DNA of 64,000 nucleotides from Rapidithrix thailandica (GTDB lineage: Bacteria > Bacteroidota > Bacteroidia > Cytophagales > Flammeovirgaceae): assembly GCF_039710355.1 (NCBI RefSeq), contig NZ_JBDKWZ010000010.1, positions 62,001 through 126,000 on the forward strand. Direction: 5' to 3'. Position 1 is the stretch's first letter. Each line of letters begins with the position of its first letter. The notes under the pieces were generated by a model. The model was not told the origin of the DNA and made no database searches. It saw nothing but the letters and a program-made list of their open reading frames with translations. The position numbers and the translations under genes are program-made. Of this stretch, positions 54,101-62,873 are shown piece after piece.

Positions 54101-55244
54101 GGGACTCATTGAAGTTTCTATAGAAGAGTTCCGGAGTGAAGGAGGGAAGGAGGGAGTCCGGGTTTTGGTAAAAGACTCCGGCATTGGCATTGCACCGTCC
54201 AATTTGGATCAGTTATTTGAACGCAATTATTCCCGTTCATCTCTACATAAAAACGGCTTCGAAAATACAGGCATCGGCTTACATTTGTGCAAGCAATTGA
54301 TGGAGCTTCACAAAGGAAGCATTCAAGTAGAAAGTACTCAGGGGAAAGGATCGACTTTTATGTTGACTTTATATAAAGGTGTGGGGCATTTCGAGCAAGA
54401 GCAATTATTGTTACAACCGGGGGCGCTGGATAATCACACCGCTGCAAATGGATACGGTATACCCCTGGCACAGGCATTGGAAGCAACGGTTTTGGTAGTG
54501 GAAGACCATGTTGAAATTCGCGAATATATAGTGGAAATTCTGTCCCCGCAATACCATACTCTACAGGCTAAATCAGGGGTAGATGGGTTTACCTTGGCAA
54601 AAACCAAATTTCCGGATTTGATTATTACGGATTTGGCCATGCCCGGAAAGGATGGGCATGCTTTAGTACAAAGTATCCGGAAAGATGAAGAAATCAGTCA
54701 TACCCCTATCATTATGTTAACGGCCTTTGGCTCCGACCAACAAAGGGTTGAATTGTTGCAAGCGGGTATCGACAGTTTTTTGATCAAACCGTTTGACAAA
54801 GAAGTATTGCTGGCTACCATACAAAACTTGTTACAATCCCGGGCACGAATCAAAGCGTTGTTTTCAGAACCTTCCTCAAATATTGAAGAATTAGCCAAAC
54901 AATCACCTGATTCCGAACTGATCAAACGTGCCATTGGGGTTGTGAACCGGCATATGGACGACCCCTATTTTGATGTGAGTGAGCTTTCTAAAAAATTGAA
55001 TGTCAGCCGGTCTTTGTTGTATATGAAATTTTCTACGCTCACGGATTATTCTCCCAAAGAATTTATTCAAATATTACGGGTGCGGAAAGGAGCACGTTTG
55101 CTACGGACCGGACAGTACAATATTACCGAAGCAAGCGATGAGGTAGGGTATAATAGTGGTAAAATGTTCCGGAAATATTTTAAAGCCTATTTTGGTATTT
55201 CTCCTTCCGAATATCTCCGGCATCAAAAACAACAATTGAATTAG
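51159..55244 (+). CDS. Hybrid two-component system regulator (beta-propeller sensor kinase, receiver, AraC domain)
   Basis: The protein has 1361 residues from the ATG at 51159. In order: a signal peptide (ends TGYAQ, about 33), two seven-bladed propellers of ligand-binding regulator repeats (about 40-720; repeated forms of GALWLATENGLVKFDG and LWMGTNQGIFSF), a Y_Y_Y domain (about 725-790) and a membrane helix (about 797-820). Next come a HisKA domain with His858 (FIAHVSHELRTPLTLI), a HATPase domain (LLSNAFKYTPAKG, DSGIGIAP), a receiver domain with Asp1158 (LIITDLAMPGKDG) and a C-terminal AraC-type helix-turn-helix (about 1255-1355; EASDEVGYNSGKMFRKYFKAYFGISPSEY). It senses a ligand outside and acts directly on DNA. 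The next rightward gene is an M4 protease with tandem upstream repeats. Confidence 0.96.
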   Translation: MDMVCSLNLSQCISKILLGVCFGTFIIQTGYAQLKPEWNEYKEAQGLASNYIYKMKEGRNGALWLATENGLVKFDGYRSVVIPELKDSLDRPVPVYGMHFMPNRQLWLGTKNGLKIYDLLNQEVWDAILPTAPVGDIVYLGNQKALARYSKGLYFIELDEAFHPVGYQVIDLAFFTKIQKEITLKALYVAKEEVFLSLNGYGVIKGKLADLGQWEKFELITKSMASEVHPFLYGYTISPLPADRLLINFAQEGLFIYDVLSEKLEKVPGLNCFDDPGLGYISAVYYHQGNLYFSAIGKGLCRKSLTDPSHPIERISFEAIPQFNFMDDIISSIYVRGNMLWIGTLGDGLKNAALQPKGLSVIPLQSHIGQRTSIYSVKADQQGALLVGSFGKGVLLLDSLHKEDVHIETINQAHNRLLLPSDSISEFHFDQKGNFWIGTYKGVCFYTREQYQQLKKGAVIRPKIYSSQSGLSSELVNDLFEDASGNMYFTTYAGLNFLNLQNDQISNAWNDKTKAYFPKVPLYYGEFLRDSSMVLFSHWLNAMLRKDSLVSLGPIFPDTYDVYIFHSVSEKNISWLATNKGLYKYDHHTQTTVDFAAKAFFRNKKINAITCDQTGTLWMGTNQGIFSFQPATGATEQYKVPGTKGWPFIHYGAVSSDAEGNVYFGSNKGVIRINTQELTQSASACLATCRILISGILINEVPLNQEQLLLEPGTVPLKVKDQDVVNILLGFPIHHLQDNLRFEYSLDKKTWYSLDPAYPHVLLYHLKPGTYDLQLRAVKYGKPITNTHLPLQVLGPWYLRWWACMVYLLCLGLLVAFYFRYRMQKVHLQQQLILEQLALEHQKKINTVKLDFIAHVSHELRTPLTLILNDIERMYRTSGENVNEYLSKIRKNTLRLKKLANELIDVRKEGKAPGKFLVGEYELLGFVEETMEMFRSVADKNQIHFYFHTSLSKVLIWFNKDQLEKVLFNLLSNAFKYTPAKGLIEVSIEEFRSEGGKEGVRVLVKDSGIGIAPSNLDQLFERNYSRSSLHKNGFENTGIGLHLCKQLMELHKGSIQVESTQGKGSTFMLTLYKGVGHFEQEQLLLQPGALDNHTAANGYGIPLAQALEATVLVVEDHVEIREYIVEILSPQYHTLQAKSGVDGFTLAKTKFPDLIITDLAMPGKDGHALVQSIRKDEEISHTPIIMLTAFGSDQQRVELLQAGIDSFLIKPFDKEVLLATIQNLLQSRARIKALFSEPSSNIEELAKQSPDSELIKRAIGVVNRHMDDPYFDVSELSKKLNVSRSLLYMKFSTLTDYSPKEFIQILRVRKGARLLRTGQYNITEASDEVGYNSGKMFRKYFKAYFGISPSEYLRHQKQQLN

Positions 55245-55746
55245 ATCTAATGTAGAGTATTTGAATCAATGAGTGAAATGGCCAATTAGCGTGAGAGATT
55301 AATGAGAGAGAAACCTCGGTTCAACAGTTCAAATTGCCGGGCTTTGGAAGCTCTCTCAACACCTGTTTGTCTTTTCGGCTAAGGATTTTCAAAAATTTAC
55401 TTCCTCCCCTTCACTAAAAGAGAGGTGGTTTTGCTCCATCCATTCACCCATTCCAAGGTTTCATCCAAACCGTACTTTCTTCTCATAAGTTACCTTTTAG
55501 ATTCTTCCCGGTCAGGGGGAAGTTGCGTCAGTGTGCGATAGATGAATACCTTCGTATCAACTGTAAAATCCAAATGGATATAGGGAATTGTGAAATTTTC
55601 CATTGTACAAATGAGCCCCTTTTTGTACAAAAGAACCCTTTATTGAACAAATAGGCCGCTTTTTCATAGACACCCGCCTCATATTTTTATTTCTGAAGCC
55701 GGATTTTGCGATCATATTTTTTAACTATTTAAAACTACATAGACCA
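55245..55746. promoter_or_regulatory. Upstream control region of the M4 protease
   Basis: 500 bases with no gene, holding a triple 20-bp direct repeat (55601-55660) about 90-145 bp before the protease ATG. It also contains ATTTTGCGATC and TAACTATTT segments that may belong to the promoter. Confidence 0.55.
55601..55660 (+). repeat. Three tandem 20-bp direct repeats, likely operator
   Basis: Units begin at 55601, 55621 and 55641 with a fixed 20-bp period: CATTGTACAAATGAGCCCCT, TTTTGTACAAAAGAACCCTT, TATTGAACAAATAGGCCGCT. The shared core is TTG(T/A)ACAAA followed by a C/G-rich end. Two helical turns per unit places every copy on the same face of the DNA, as expected for an AraC-type or response-regulator binding array. 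Confidence 0.8.
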
Positions 55747-58700
55747 ATGAAAAAGAAGTTTACCCACTGGATGATTCTAGGGTGTTTGTTGGCTTGTTCC
55801 TGGGCCTTTGCCCAGGAAGATACCCCCTATGAAAAGAAGGGGTTGTTTCAGTATTTTACGGAATATACTGAAGGTGGTGCTCCGGCATTTATCAGTCCGG
55901 AAGCATTTATGGCACAACACTTTGCAGCAACTACGAAGTACGGAGTGGAGGTGTTGGATGCGGAAACCGATGAGTTGGGGGTCACTCACTACCGTTTACA
56001 ACAAGTGTTAAATCAGGTACCCATCGCCCGTTCTATGATGATAGTGCATGTGAAAGATGGCAAAGTATTAAAGGTGAACGGCGAGTGGTTTCGCGACTTA
56101 CCGAAGCTTAACAATAAACCTGTATTGGCAGAGGGTGCTGCATTACAACAGGCTCTGACAAAGGTGAAAGCTAAAACCTACATTTGGGAAACCAAAATGG
56201 CTAAAGAACATGTGGCGGGATTACGGGCAAATGACGGAGTGGTAGATGTTACCAAGCCGAAAGGCAAATTGGTATACATTTCGGAAGGAAACGAACCCAA
56301 TGCTCATCAACTCAAATTGGCATTTAAATTTGAAGTGTTTGCGGTAGATCCGTTTATCAAAGAAGATGTATATGTGGATGCCGGCACCGGTCAGGTGTTG
56401 TTTAAAGAATCTAAAATTCACAAGGCCAATACACCGGGTACGGCCAGCACAGGGTACTATGGGTCTCGCTCTATCACTGTAGACCAAAGCGGAGGCTATT
56501 ATTATGCCCGGCAGACAGGAACGCGTTATATCGAATTGTACAATATGAACGGCGCGACAGTACCTCAAAACGGCTCGCGGCCTAATGGGAGCACCGTGTC
56601 CAGTACTTCTTCTACTTTTTCGGGCTCAGGCAATGCAAGGTATTATATAGATGCTTATTGGGGAGCGGAAGTGACCTTGGATTTTTATAAAGAAAAATTC
56701 AACAGAAACAGTTATAACAATGCCGGGGGGAAAATCGAGATCTTTGTCAACGGTTCCGGGTCTATTGCCAATAACAATGCCTTTTGGTTTGGCTCTTTTG
56801 CCTATTTTGGCAATAGCACCAGCGGAACGCCTTTTACCTCCTTGGATGTCGTATCGCATGAAATTACCCATGGTGTTACAGGAAACTCAGCCCGTTTGGT
56901 CTATCGAGGAGAATCCGGTGCCCTGAACGAATCATTTAGCGATATTTTTGGCTCTTATGCAGAGCATTACGCAGGGGTAGGCGATAAATGGACGATGGGA
57001 GAGTACATATCGTTTCAGCGCTCTATGAGCAATCCGAATGCTCACCGGCAGCCGGATACCTATCAAGGTACTTATTGGGTCAATCCTTCTTCCGGACAAG
57101 ACAATGGGGGAGTACATACCAACAGTGGTGTGATGAACTATTGGTTTTACTTGACATCCGAAGGAGGCAGTGGAAGAAACGACCGGGGAAATACATTTTC
57201 CGTAAGTGGCGTAGGCATTGAAAAGGCTGCCCAAATTGCTTATCGTGCTTTGACCCGTTATCTGACCGCTAATTCCGGATATTCCGCAGCGCGTACGGCT
57301 GTAATCAATGCTGCCCGTGATTTGTACGGAACCGGCTCTTGCGAAGAGGCGGCAGCTACGGATGCTATGTATGCAGTAGGTGTGGGTAGTGCGTTTAGTG
57401 GTAACTGTAGCGGTCAATCTTGTGATGCCGTTACCGGATTGAGCGTTTCTCAAGTAAGTACAAATGCTGCCACCGTCGGTTGGAATGCCGTATCAGGGGT
57501 GAGCAGTTATACCTTGGAGTATAAAGAGGCTTCTGCAGGAAATTATACCAGCCTGACGGTGAACGGAAGTAGCCGTAACTTAACAGGTTTGACTCCGGGA
57601 ACTACCTATCAGATACGTGTAAAATATACTTGTACCAATGGCTCTGAAGCCGATTATGCTACAACAAGTTTTACCACCCAACAAGACAATCAGGACTGTA
57701 ATGCGTTAACCGGGCTATCGGTAGGCAATATTGGGGAGAGCTCTGCGGTAGTCAGTTGGAATGCGGTAAGTGGTGTGTCAAGTTATTCAGTAGAATATAA
57801 GGTGAGCCAATCAGGCAGTTATACCACTGTCAATGCCAATAGTAATTCGGTGACTCTTTCCGGATTAACGGCGAGTACGGGTTATGATGTCCGGGTACGG
57901 TACACGTGTAGTAATGGCGAAACGGCTCCTTATGTGTCTACTACCTTTACTACTTCAGGCGGCACTACCGGTTGTGACGGCATTCCTGAGTGGTCAGCCA
58001 GTGAATACTATTACACCGGAGACCGGGTGGCTTATAACAACAGCATCTACGAAGCAAAATATTTTATATTCTACTATCCTCCTACAGACACAAGGTACTG
58101 GGCGAAGGTAGGCGATTGCGGGGGCAATTCCTCTTGTAGTGCCGTGACAGGGCTACAAGCTACGAACATTACCGGTACCTCTGCACAGATTTCCTGGAAT
58201 GGGGTGCCTGGTGTATCTACGTACAACTTTGAATATAGAGTCGGGAATGGAAACTTTGTTTCGGAAACGGTGACTGGCAATAGCGAACCATTTACCGGAC
58301 TTACTTCGGGAACGTCTTATACCGTGCGGATTAATTATACTTGTTCTAACGGACAAACTGCTGACTATGCTTCGGTAACCTTTACTGCCGGTAATGGTAA
58401 CTCAGGTGGAAACTGTGCCAATGTGCCGGAGTATGTCAGCGGAAATATCTATCAACAAGGAGACAGAGTGGTTTACCAAGGAAGCTTGTACGAAGCCCAA
58501 ATTGATGGAATCTACTGGGAGCCTATCCACGGTTGGTGGACGAATTTGGGTGCTTGTTCCGGTGGGGTGAATGCCTTTCTAGAAAAAAATGCGCAAGATG
58601 TTTTGAGTGTGTATCCCAACCCTGCCACTAGCAAATTGACAGTGCGTATGCAAAACCCTGAAAATCAAAAATCGGCCTATATACGCTTGGTAAATACGGT

Positions 58701-58839
58701 AGGAGCTATTCTGTATACGAATCAAATATCCTTGAACCCGGGAAATAACGAGTTTGAATTGAACCTTGACTCTGTACCCGCCGGGATTTACATCCTTTCA
58801 ATAAACAACACATCTAAAAGAGTGATTGTCAGGGATTGA
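55747..58839 (+). CDS. Secreted M4 (thermolysin-family) metalloprotease with FN3 and chitin-binding-type modules and T9SS tail
   Basis: The protein has 1030 residues. Order: signal peptide (ends AFAQ, 22); FTP/PepSY-like propeptide (about 30-220); M4 catalytic domain (about 225-555) with zinc ligands His371 and His375 in HEITHG, catalytic Glu372 and the third ligand Glu in GALNESFSDIFG; FN3 (559-644); FN3 (648-736); carbohydrate-binding type 5/12 module (743-790, WSASEYYYTGDRVAYNNSIYEA); FN3 (796-881); second such module (889-938, YVSGNIYQQGDRVVYQGSLYEAQ); and a type IX secretion C-terminal domain (about 951-1030, LSVYPNPATSKLTV to GIYILSI). It is exported across the outer membrane and probably degrades protein in polysaccharide-rich material. 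The hybrid regulator upstream and the 20-bp repeats suggest dedicated control. Confidence 0.96.
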   Translation: MKKKFTHWMILGCLLACSWAFAQEDTPYEKKGLFQYFTEYTEGGAPAFISPEAFMAQHFAATTKYGVEVLDAETDELGVTHYRLQQVLNQVPIARSMMIVHVKDGKVLKVNGEWFRDLPKLNNKPVLAEGAALQQALTKVKAKTYIWETKMAKEHVAGLRANDGVVDVTKPKGKLVYISEGNEPNAHQLKLAFKFEVFAVDPFIKEDVYVDAGTGQVLFKESKIHKANTPGTASTGYYGSRSITVDQSGGYYYARQTGTRYIELYNMNGATVPQNGSRPNGSTVSSTSSTFSGSGNARYYIDAYWGAEVTLDFYKEKFNRNSYNNAGGKIEIFVNGSGSIANNNAFWFGSFAYFGNSTSGTPFTSLDVVSHEITHGVTGNSARLVYRGESGALNESFSDIFGSYAEHYAGVGDKWTMGEYISFQRSMSNPNAHRQPDTYQGTYWVNPSSGQDNGGVHTNSGVMNYWFYLTSEGGSGRNDRGNTFSVSGVGIEKAAQIAYRALTRYLTANSGYSAARTAVINAARDLYGTGSCEEAAATDAMYAVGVGSAFSGNCSGQSCDAVTGLSVSQVSTNAATVGWNAVSGVSSYTLEYKEASAGNYTSLTVNGSSRNLTGLTPGTTYQIRVKYTCTNGSEADYATTSFTTQQDNQDCNALTGLSVGNIGESSAVVSWNAVSGVSSYSVEYKVSQSGSYTTVNANSNSVTLSGLTASTGYDVRVRYTCSNGETAPYVSTTFTTSGGTTGCDGIPEWSASEYYYTGDRVAYNNSIYEAKYFIFYYPPTDTRYWAKVGDCGGNSSCSAVTGLQATNITGTSAQISWNGVPGVSTYNFEYRVGNGNFVSETVTGNSEPFTGLTSGTSYTVRINYTCSNGQTADYASVTFTAGNGNSGGNCANVPEYVSGNIYQQGDRVVYQGSLYEAQIDGIYWEPIHGWWTNLGACSGGVNAFLEKNAQDVLSVYPNPATSKLTVRMQNPENQKSAYIRLVNTVGAILYTNQISLNPGNNEFELNLDSVPAGIYILSINNTSKRVIVRD

Positions 58840-58886
58840 TCTTCATTCTTTCATTATCATTCATTTATCATCTATGTTGAGTTACC

Positions 58887-58922
58887 GGCCCTGTTCCATT
58901 TTGGAGCAGGGCCTTTTGTTTT
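58887..58922 (+). terminator. Terminator after the M4 protease gene
   Basis: A GC-rich 11-bp stem (GGCCCTGTTCC / GGAGCAGGGCC, one G-U pair) with a 5-nt loop is followed by TTTTGTTTTG, 47 bp after the stop. Confidence 0.88.
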
Positions 58923-58965
58923 GTTTCTCAACAAAAAACTGCCCTTCTCAAGGCAGCTTATCTTT

Positions 58966-59169
58966 TTACTTTACTTTCCATATATAGATGGATTTGTATT
59001 GGTCATTGATCCATTTATAAAGTTCCACTTTTACGTTTTGTTTGAGTGCCGAAGCTTTGCTCTTGGCTTTGGCCATCAAGGTGTTCATGTAATCTTCTAT
59101 TTGCACATCACTTAATTCATCTTCCTCAAAGTAAGCCTGACTACTGAGCGTATATTTATAGGTTTTCAT
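58966..59169 (-). CDS. Small unknown protein
   Basis: A 67-residue soluble protein, MKTYKYTLSSQAYFEEDEL at the start, then a charged helical stretch and a strand-like VKVELYKWINDQYKSIYIWKVK end. No signal peptide and no recognised family. The minus frame has better protein-like composition than the overlapping plus frame. It lies between the M4 gene and dcd, with the latter's terminator upstream. Confidence 0.6.
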   Translation of the reverse strand: MKTYKYTLSSQAYFEEDELSDVQIEDYMNTLMAKAKSKASALKQNVKVELYKWINDQYKSIYIWKVK

Positions 59170-59288
59170 GATTAGGAATGTTAGAGGTGAATATTTGTGA
59201 TAGTATGATTACAAAGCTTAGGCATAAAAAGTTGATCCTTCGTTGTTAACAACTGTTAAGTGTCTGTCTATAAAGGCGAGAAAGAAAA

Positions 59289-59326
59289 AAAGCCAATCGG
59301 CCTTTGTACGGGCGGATTGGCTTTTG
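59289..59326 (-). terminator. Terminator after dcd
   Basis: A 10-bp stem (AAAGCCAATC / GATTGGCTTT) with flanking A and T runs, 24 bp after the dcd stop on the minus strand. Confidence 0.85.
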
Positions 59327-59349
59327 GGCAAGCGTAATTTTTTCCGAAT

Positions 59350-59898
59350 CTATTCGATGATTTTGAATTGGTTTTTCCACATCATCGATTCCACGGGCTT
59401 CTGTGTCCGTTCGATATATTTGGCGGATTTTTTCTTGTTGTAAAAATTCGTGATATTCCCTTCCACGGCAAAGTAAATCAACTGGCCAATAGGCATGCCC
59501 CGGTAGATGCGTACTTTCTGCGAAACCGAAATTTCCAAGGTCCAAGTATTGCAAAATCCTACATCTCCTTTACCGGCAGTCGCGTGAATATCGATGCCCA
59601 AACGGCCTACGCTTGACTTTCCCTCCAAAAAGGGAACATGGGCATGGGTCTCGGTGTATTCCATTGTCACACCCAGGTAAAGCGTGTTGGGTTGTAATAC
59701 AAAGCCCTCTTCAGGAATTTCAAACACCTCTATTTGATTGTGCTCACGGGCATCCAGCACTTCATCTTTATACGTTGCCAGGTATTTACCCAAATGCACA
59801 TCATAGGAGTTGGTTCCTAAACTCTCCGGGTCAAACGGTTCTATGACAATCGTCCCCTTCTCAATTTCTTGTAAAATTTGCTGATCTGACAGAATCAT
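59350..59898 (-). CDS. dcd: dCTP deaminase
   Basis: This 182-residue enzyme of the dCTP deaminase/dUTPase trimer fold deaminates dCTP to dUTP for thymidylate synthesis. Visible motifs: MILSDQQILQEIEKG, DPESLGTNSYDVHLG, FVLQPNTLYLGVTMEY, the nucleotide-binding GKSSVGRLGIDIHATAG and the catalytic block GFCNTWTLEI, with the active Glu at 122. Length is normal. A bifunctional deaminase/dUTPase cannot be excluded from sequence. It is a single gene. Confidence 0.93.
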   Translation of the reverse strand: MILSDQQILQEIEKGTIVIEPFDPESLGTNSYDVHLGKYLATYKDEVLDAREHNQIEVFEIPEEGFVLQPNTLYLGVTMEYTETHAHVPFLEGKSSVGRLGIDIHATAGKGDVGFCNTWTLEISVSQKVRIYRGMPIGQLIYFAVEGNITNFYNKKKSAKYIERTQKPVESMMWKNQFKIIE

Positions 59899-60020
59899 GC
59901 TTCTCTGCTATCTAAATAGTTGGAATAGAGTATTCCGTGAAAAATTTTCGCTAAATAATAAAAAAATCAGCACTATCCGGTCTTTATGTTTAATTAAATC
60001 CACAGTGAAGCGCGAAATCT

Positions 60021-61049
60021 TTATGTATCTTTTCTATAAATGTACAAATGGTCGTTCAGGAGTTGTTCCTGTTGAACCAAACAGCCCATAGGGTGGGGGG
60101 CCGGAATTCCACTGCCAAAAGTAGTTTTGCTTTTAAATACACGCAACTCATCCCACAATCCGGCCTGAAGAAAACTATGCAATACGGCACTTCCTCCTTC
60201 TACAATCAATGACTGGATGGGGTAATCACGCAAGCCTTGAATCAGTTGGCGGGGATCATGGCAGTCGGCAAGTTGAATATATTCTAACTGATCCTGTTTT
60301 TCTGTTTTTTGTTCGTTAAAACAAAGGGTCAGTTGACTTCCGTCAAATAAATGTAATTCCTTGTTGAGTTGTAAAGTCCGGTCAATCACAATCCGGATGG
60401 GGTTTCGTCCGGTCCAGGAACGCACATTGAGTTTAGGGTCATCGTATTTGGCTGTATTGCCACCTACCAAAATCGCATCTTCCTCTGAGCGCCAGCGATG
60501 TACCAATTTTCGCGAATACCAATCGCTGATCCATTTGGAATCGTAGTTGTCACGGGCAATGAATCCATCGGCCGTTTCCGCCCATTTTAGAATAATATAG
60601 GGCCGCTTTTGGAGAATTTGAGTAAAAAAGCGTTTGTTCAATTCTTGTGCTTCTTTCTCATGAACTCCTGTATACACTTCAACGCCTGCTTCTGTTAACT
60701 TTTTCAAGCCCCTTCCGGCTACTTGTGGGTTGGGGTCGGTTGTTGCCACTACGACCTTGGGAATTTTATGTTGAATGATCAGGTCGGCACACGGTGGGGT
60801 TTTTCCGAAGTGGCTGCACGGTTCTAACGTTACATACAGAGTGCTTTCTTTCAGTTTTTCGGGTTCCCGTACTGATCGAACGGCATTTACTTCCGCATGG
60901 GCTTCTCCATATTTTTTATGATAGCCTTCACCGATGATTTGACCTTCGTAGACAATGACACAGCCTACCATAGGGTTGGGGGATACTTTGCCTCGTCCAT
61001 ACCTGGCCAATTCCAAAGCCCGCTGCATAAAAATTTCTTCGTATTCCAT
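60021..61049 (-). CDS. ribD: Bifunctional riboflavin biosynthesis protein RibD
   Basis: I start at the ATG at 61049 (MEYEEIFMQRALELARYGRG); a GTG 30 bp upstream would add ten residues. The 342-residue enzyme has an N-terminal zinc-dependent pyrimidine deaminase (HAEVNAV at 51-57; zinc ligands in PCSHFGKTPPCADLI at 77-91) and a C-terminal reductase (RPYIILKWAETADGFIARD, LVGGNTAKYDDPKLNVR, SLIVEGGSAVLHSFLQAG). It carries out the second and third steps from GTP towards riboflavin. No other rib gene is nearby and I see no FMN riboswitch upstream. Confidence 0.96.
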   Translation of the reverse strand: MEYEEIFMQRALELARYGRGKVSPNPMVGCVIVYEGQIIGEGYHKKYGEAHAEVNAVRSVREPEKLKESTLYVTLEPCSHFGKTPPCADLIIQHKIPKVVVATTDPNPQVAGRGLKKLTEAGVEVYTGVHEKEAQELNKRFFTQILQKRPYIILKWAETADGFIARDNYDSKWISDWYSRKLVHRWRSEEDAILVGGNTAKYDDPKLNVRSWTGRNPIRIVIDRTLQLNKELHLFDGSQLTLCFNEQKTEKQDQLEYIQLADCHDPRQLIQGLRDYPIQSLIVEGGSAVLHSFLQAGLWDELRVFKSKTTFGSGIPAPHPMGCLVQQEQLLNDHLYIYRKDT

Positions 61050-61252
61050 AGGATATTTACTATTTCCGGATAAAGACACGATGCTATATTTTCCTTTGAA
61101 TCAGCCTGGATAAGGCTTGAAAATCTGCGGATTAAGGCTATCTGAGAACTCCCTCCTGTTTTCAAGTATGAATTCTCATCAGCTGTGATGGATCCCTGAT
61201 AACTGCCTTCTATTGGCTGATTCCTGTTTGCTTTTATTTATATTTGTGCCTG

Positions 61253-61798
61253 ATGGCAAAGTTAAAAATTTTAAACAGTAAGTTACTGGACATTATGATC
61301 AGCCGCTTGTGTCAACAACTGGTTGAAAATCATGATGATTTCCAAGAGACCGTGCTTCTGGGCATGCAGCCTAAAGGAATTTATTTGGCTGAGCGTATCA
61401 AGCAACGTTTGAAAGAAATCACCGGGACCGAGTTGCCCTTAGGGCATTTGGATACCACTTTTTTCCGGGATGATTTCAGACGAAGGAGCGAACCTTTAAA
61501 GCCAAATGCCACTCACGTTCCTTTTATCATCGAAAATAAAAAAGTTGTATTGATTGATGACGTATTGTTCACCGGAAGATCAGTGCGCGCGGCAATTGAT
61601 GCCATGTTGGCTTTTGGCAGGCCTTCATGTATAGAACTATTGGTATTGATTGACCGGAAGTACAGCCGGGATTTACCAATAGAACCTCATTATGTCGGAA
61701 AATCGGTCAACACCATTCAATCGCAACGTGTGCAGGTAGAATGGCGCGAGCAAGAACATGCCGAAGACAATGTTTGGCTGGTCAGTTCACAGCTGTAA
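61253..61798 (+). CDS. pyrR: PyrR pyrimidine operon regulator / uracil phosphoribosyltransferase
   Basis: I start at the ATG at 61253 (MAKLKILNSKLLDIMISRL). The 181-residue protein has a type I phosphoribosyltransferase fold. The PRPP-binding motif VVLIDDVLFTGRSVRAA is at 98-114, preceded by the PyrR block LGHLDTTFFRDDFRRR and followed by RVQVEW...VWLVSSQL. It makes UMP from uracil and PRPP and in some bacteria regulates pyr mRNA. pyrB follows after 48 bp, so they are likely one operon. No clear attenuator lies before it. Confidence 0.95.
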   Translation: MAKLKILNSKLLDIMISRLCQQLVENHDDFQETVLLGMQPKGIYLAERIKQRLKEITGTELPLGHLDTTFFRDDFRRRSEPLKPNATHVPFIIENKKVVLIDDVLFTGRSVRAAIDAMLAFGRPSCIELLVLIDRKYSRDLPIEPHYVGKSVNTIQSQRVQVEWREQEHAEDNVWLVSSQL

Positions 61799-61846
61799 TA
61801 ATAATTTGAAACATACATTTTATCACGATTAATCCTACAATAATTA

Positions 61847-62779
61847 ATGGATAGTAAACTAAGTGTCAGGCATTTGTTGGGCATAAAGGAACTTACCCAA
61901 AGTGATATATTACATATATTTGAAACAGGCGCTCAGTTTAAAGAGGTAATTAACCGGCCTATCAAAAAGGTCCCTTCCTTGCGAGATATCACGGTGGCCA
62001 ATGTTTTTTTTGAAAACTCTACACGAACCCGTCTTTCTTTTGAGTTAGCCGAGAAACGCCTTTCGGCCGATGTGATCAATTTTTCGGCTGCTTCCAGTTC
62101 CGTAAAAAAAGGAGAAACCCTGTTGGACACCGTTCGGAATATTTTATCCATGAAAGTGGATATGATTGTGATGCGGCATTCTTGTCCCGGTGCGCCACAT
62201 TTTTTATCCAAACACATCCAAGCCAATATTATCAATGCCGGGGACGGTACCCATGAGCATCCGACTCAGGCATTGTTGGATACATTTTCGATGTATCAGC
62301 ATTTTGACGGAAACCTGGAAGGGAAAAAAGTGGTGATTGTTGGGGATATTTCACATTCGAGGGTAGCCCTGTCCAATATTTTTGCATTGCAGAAGTTAGG
62401 GGCCGAAGTGATGGTTTGCGGGCCGATCACCTTGATTCCTAAATACATGGAAGCTTTGGGGGTAAAAGTAGAGTTAGATATCCGAAAAGCCTTACAGTGG
62501 TGCGATGTCGCGAACGTTTTGCGTATTCAAATGGAAAGACAAAAAACGAAAAACTTTCCCTCACTCAGAGAATATTCCACGTATTATGGTATCAACAAAG
62601 CCTTGTTGGAAGAATTGAATAAAGAAATCCTGATCATGCACCCGGGGCCTATTAACCGTGGGGTGGAGCTTACCTCTGATGTGGCCGATTCGGAACATTC
62701 CATCATTTTAGATCAAGTGGAAAACGGTGTCGCTACCCGGATGGCAATTTTATTTCTCTTGGCTCAACGGCAAGAGTAA
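61847..62779 (+). CDS. pyrB: Aspartate carbamoyltransferase catalytic subunit
   Basis: This 310-residue enzyme joins carbamoyl phosphate and aspartate in pyrimidine synthesis. The carbamoyl-phosphate loop ENSTRTRLSFE begins at residue 56. Later blocks are INAGDGTHEHPTQALLDTFSMYQHF, GKKVVIVGDISHSRVALSN, DVANVLRIQMER and the end loop MHPGPINRGVELTSDVADSEHSII. The Ser and Lys of the 80s-loop (ASSSVKKGETLLDTV) are present. No regulatory subunit PyrI is seen, as expected with pyrR. Confidence 0.98.
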   Translation: MDSKLSVRHLLGIKELTQSDILHIFETGAQFKEVINRPIKKVPSLRDITVANVFFENSTRTRLSFELAEKRLSADVINFSAASSSVKKGETLLDTVRNILSMKVDMIVMRHSCPGAPHFLSKHIQANIINAGDGTHEHPTQALLDTFSMYQHFDGNLEGKKVVIVGDISHSRVALSNIFALQKLGAEVMVCGPITLIPKYMEALGVKVELDIRKALQWCDVANVLRIQMERQKTKNFPSLREYSTYYGINKALLEELNKEILIMHPGPINRGVELTSDVADSEHSIILDQVENGVATRMAILFLLAQRQE

Positions 62780-62817
62780 CGAAATAGGCGTGAAAGCAAA
62801 ACATTATTTATACTTAT

Positions 62818-62855
62818 AAAAAATGCTGTCAACTTTACCTTGACAGCATTTTTTT
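62818..62855. terminator. Bidirectional terminator after pyrB
   Basis: A 15-bp stem (AAAAAATGCTGTCAA / TTGACAGCATTTTTT) with a 7-nt loop, between convergent pyrB and the lipoprotein gene. Confidence 0.92.
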
Positions 62856-62873
62856 CTGAATACTCCTTTCTTT

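Noticed and set aside
59246..59554. 102-codon minus-strand frame over dcd
   Set aside because: Out of frame with the well-conserved dCTP deaminase.
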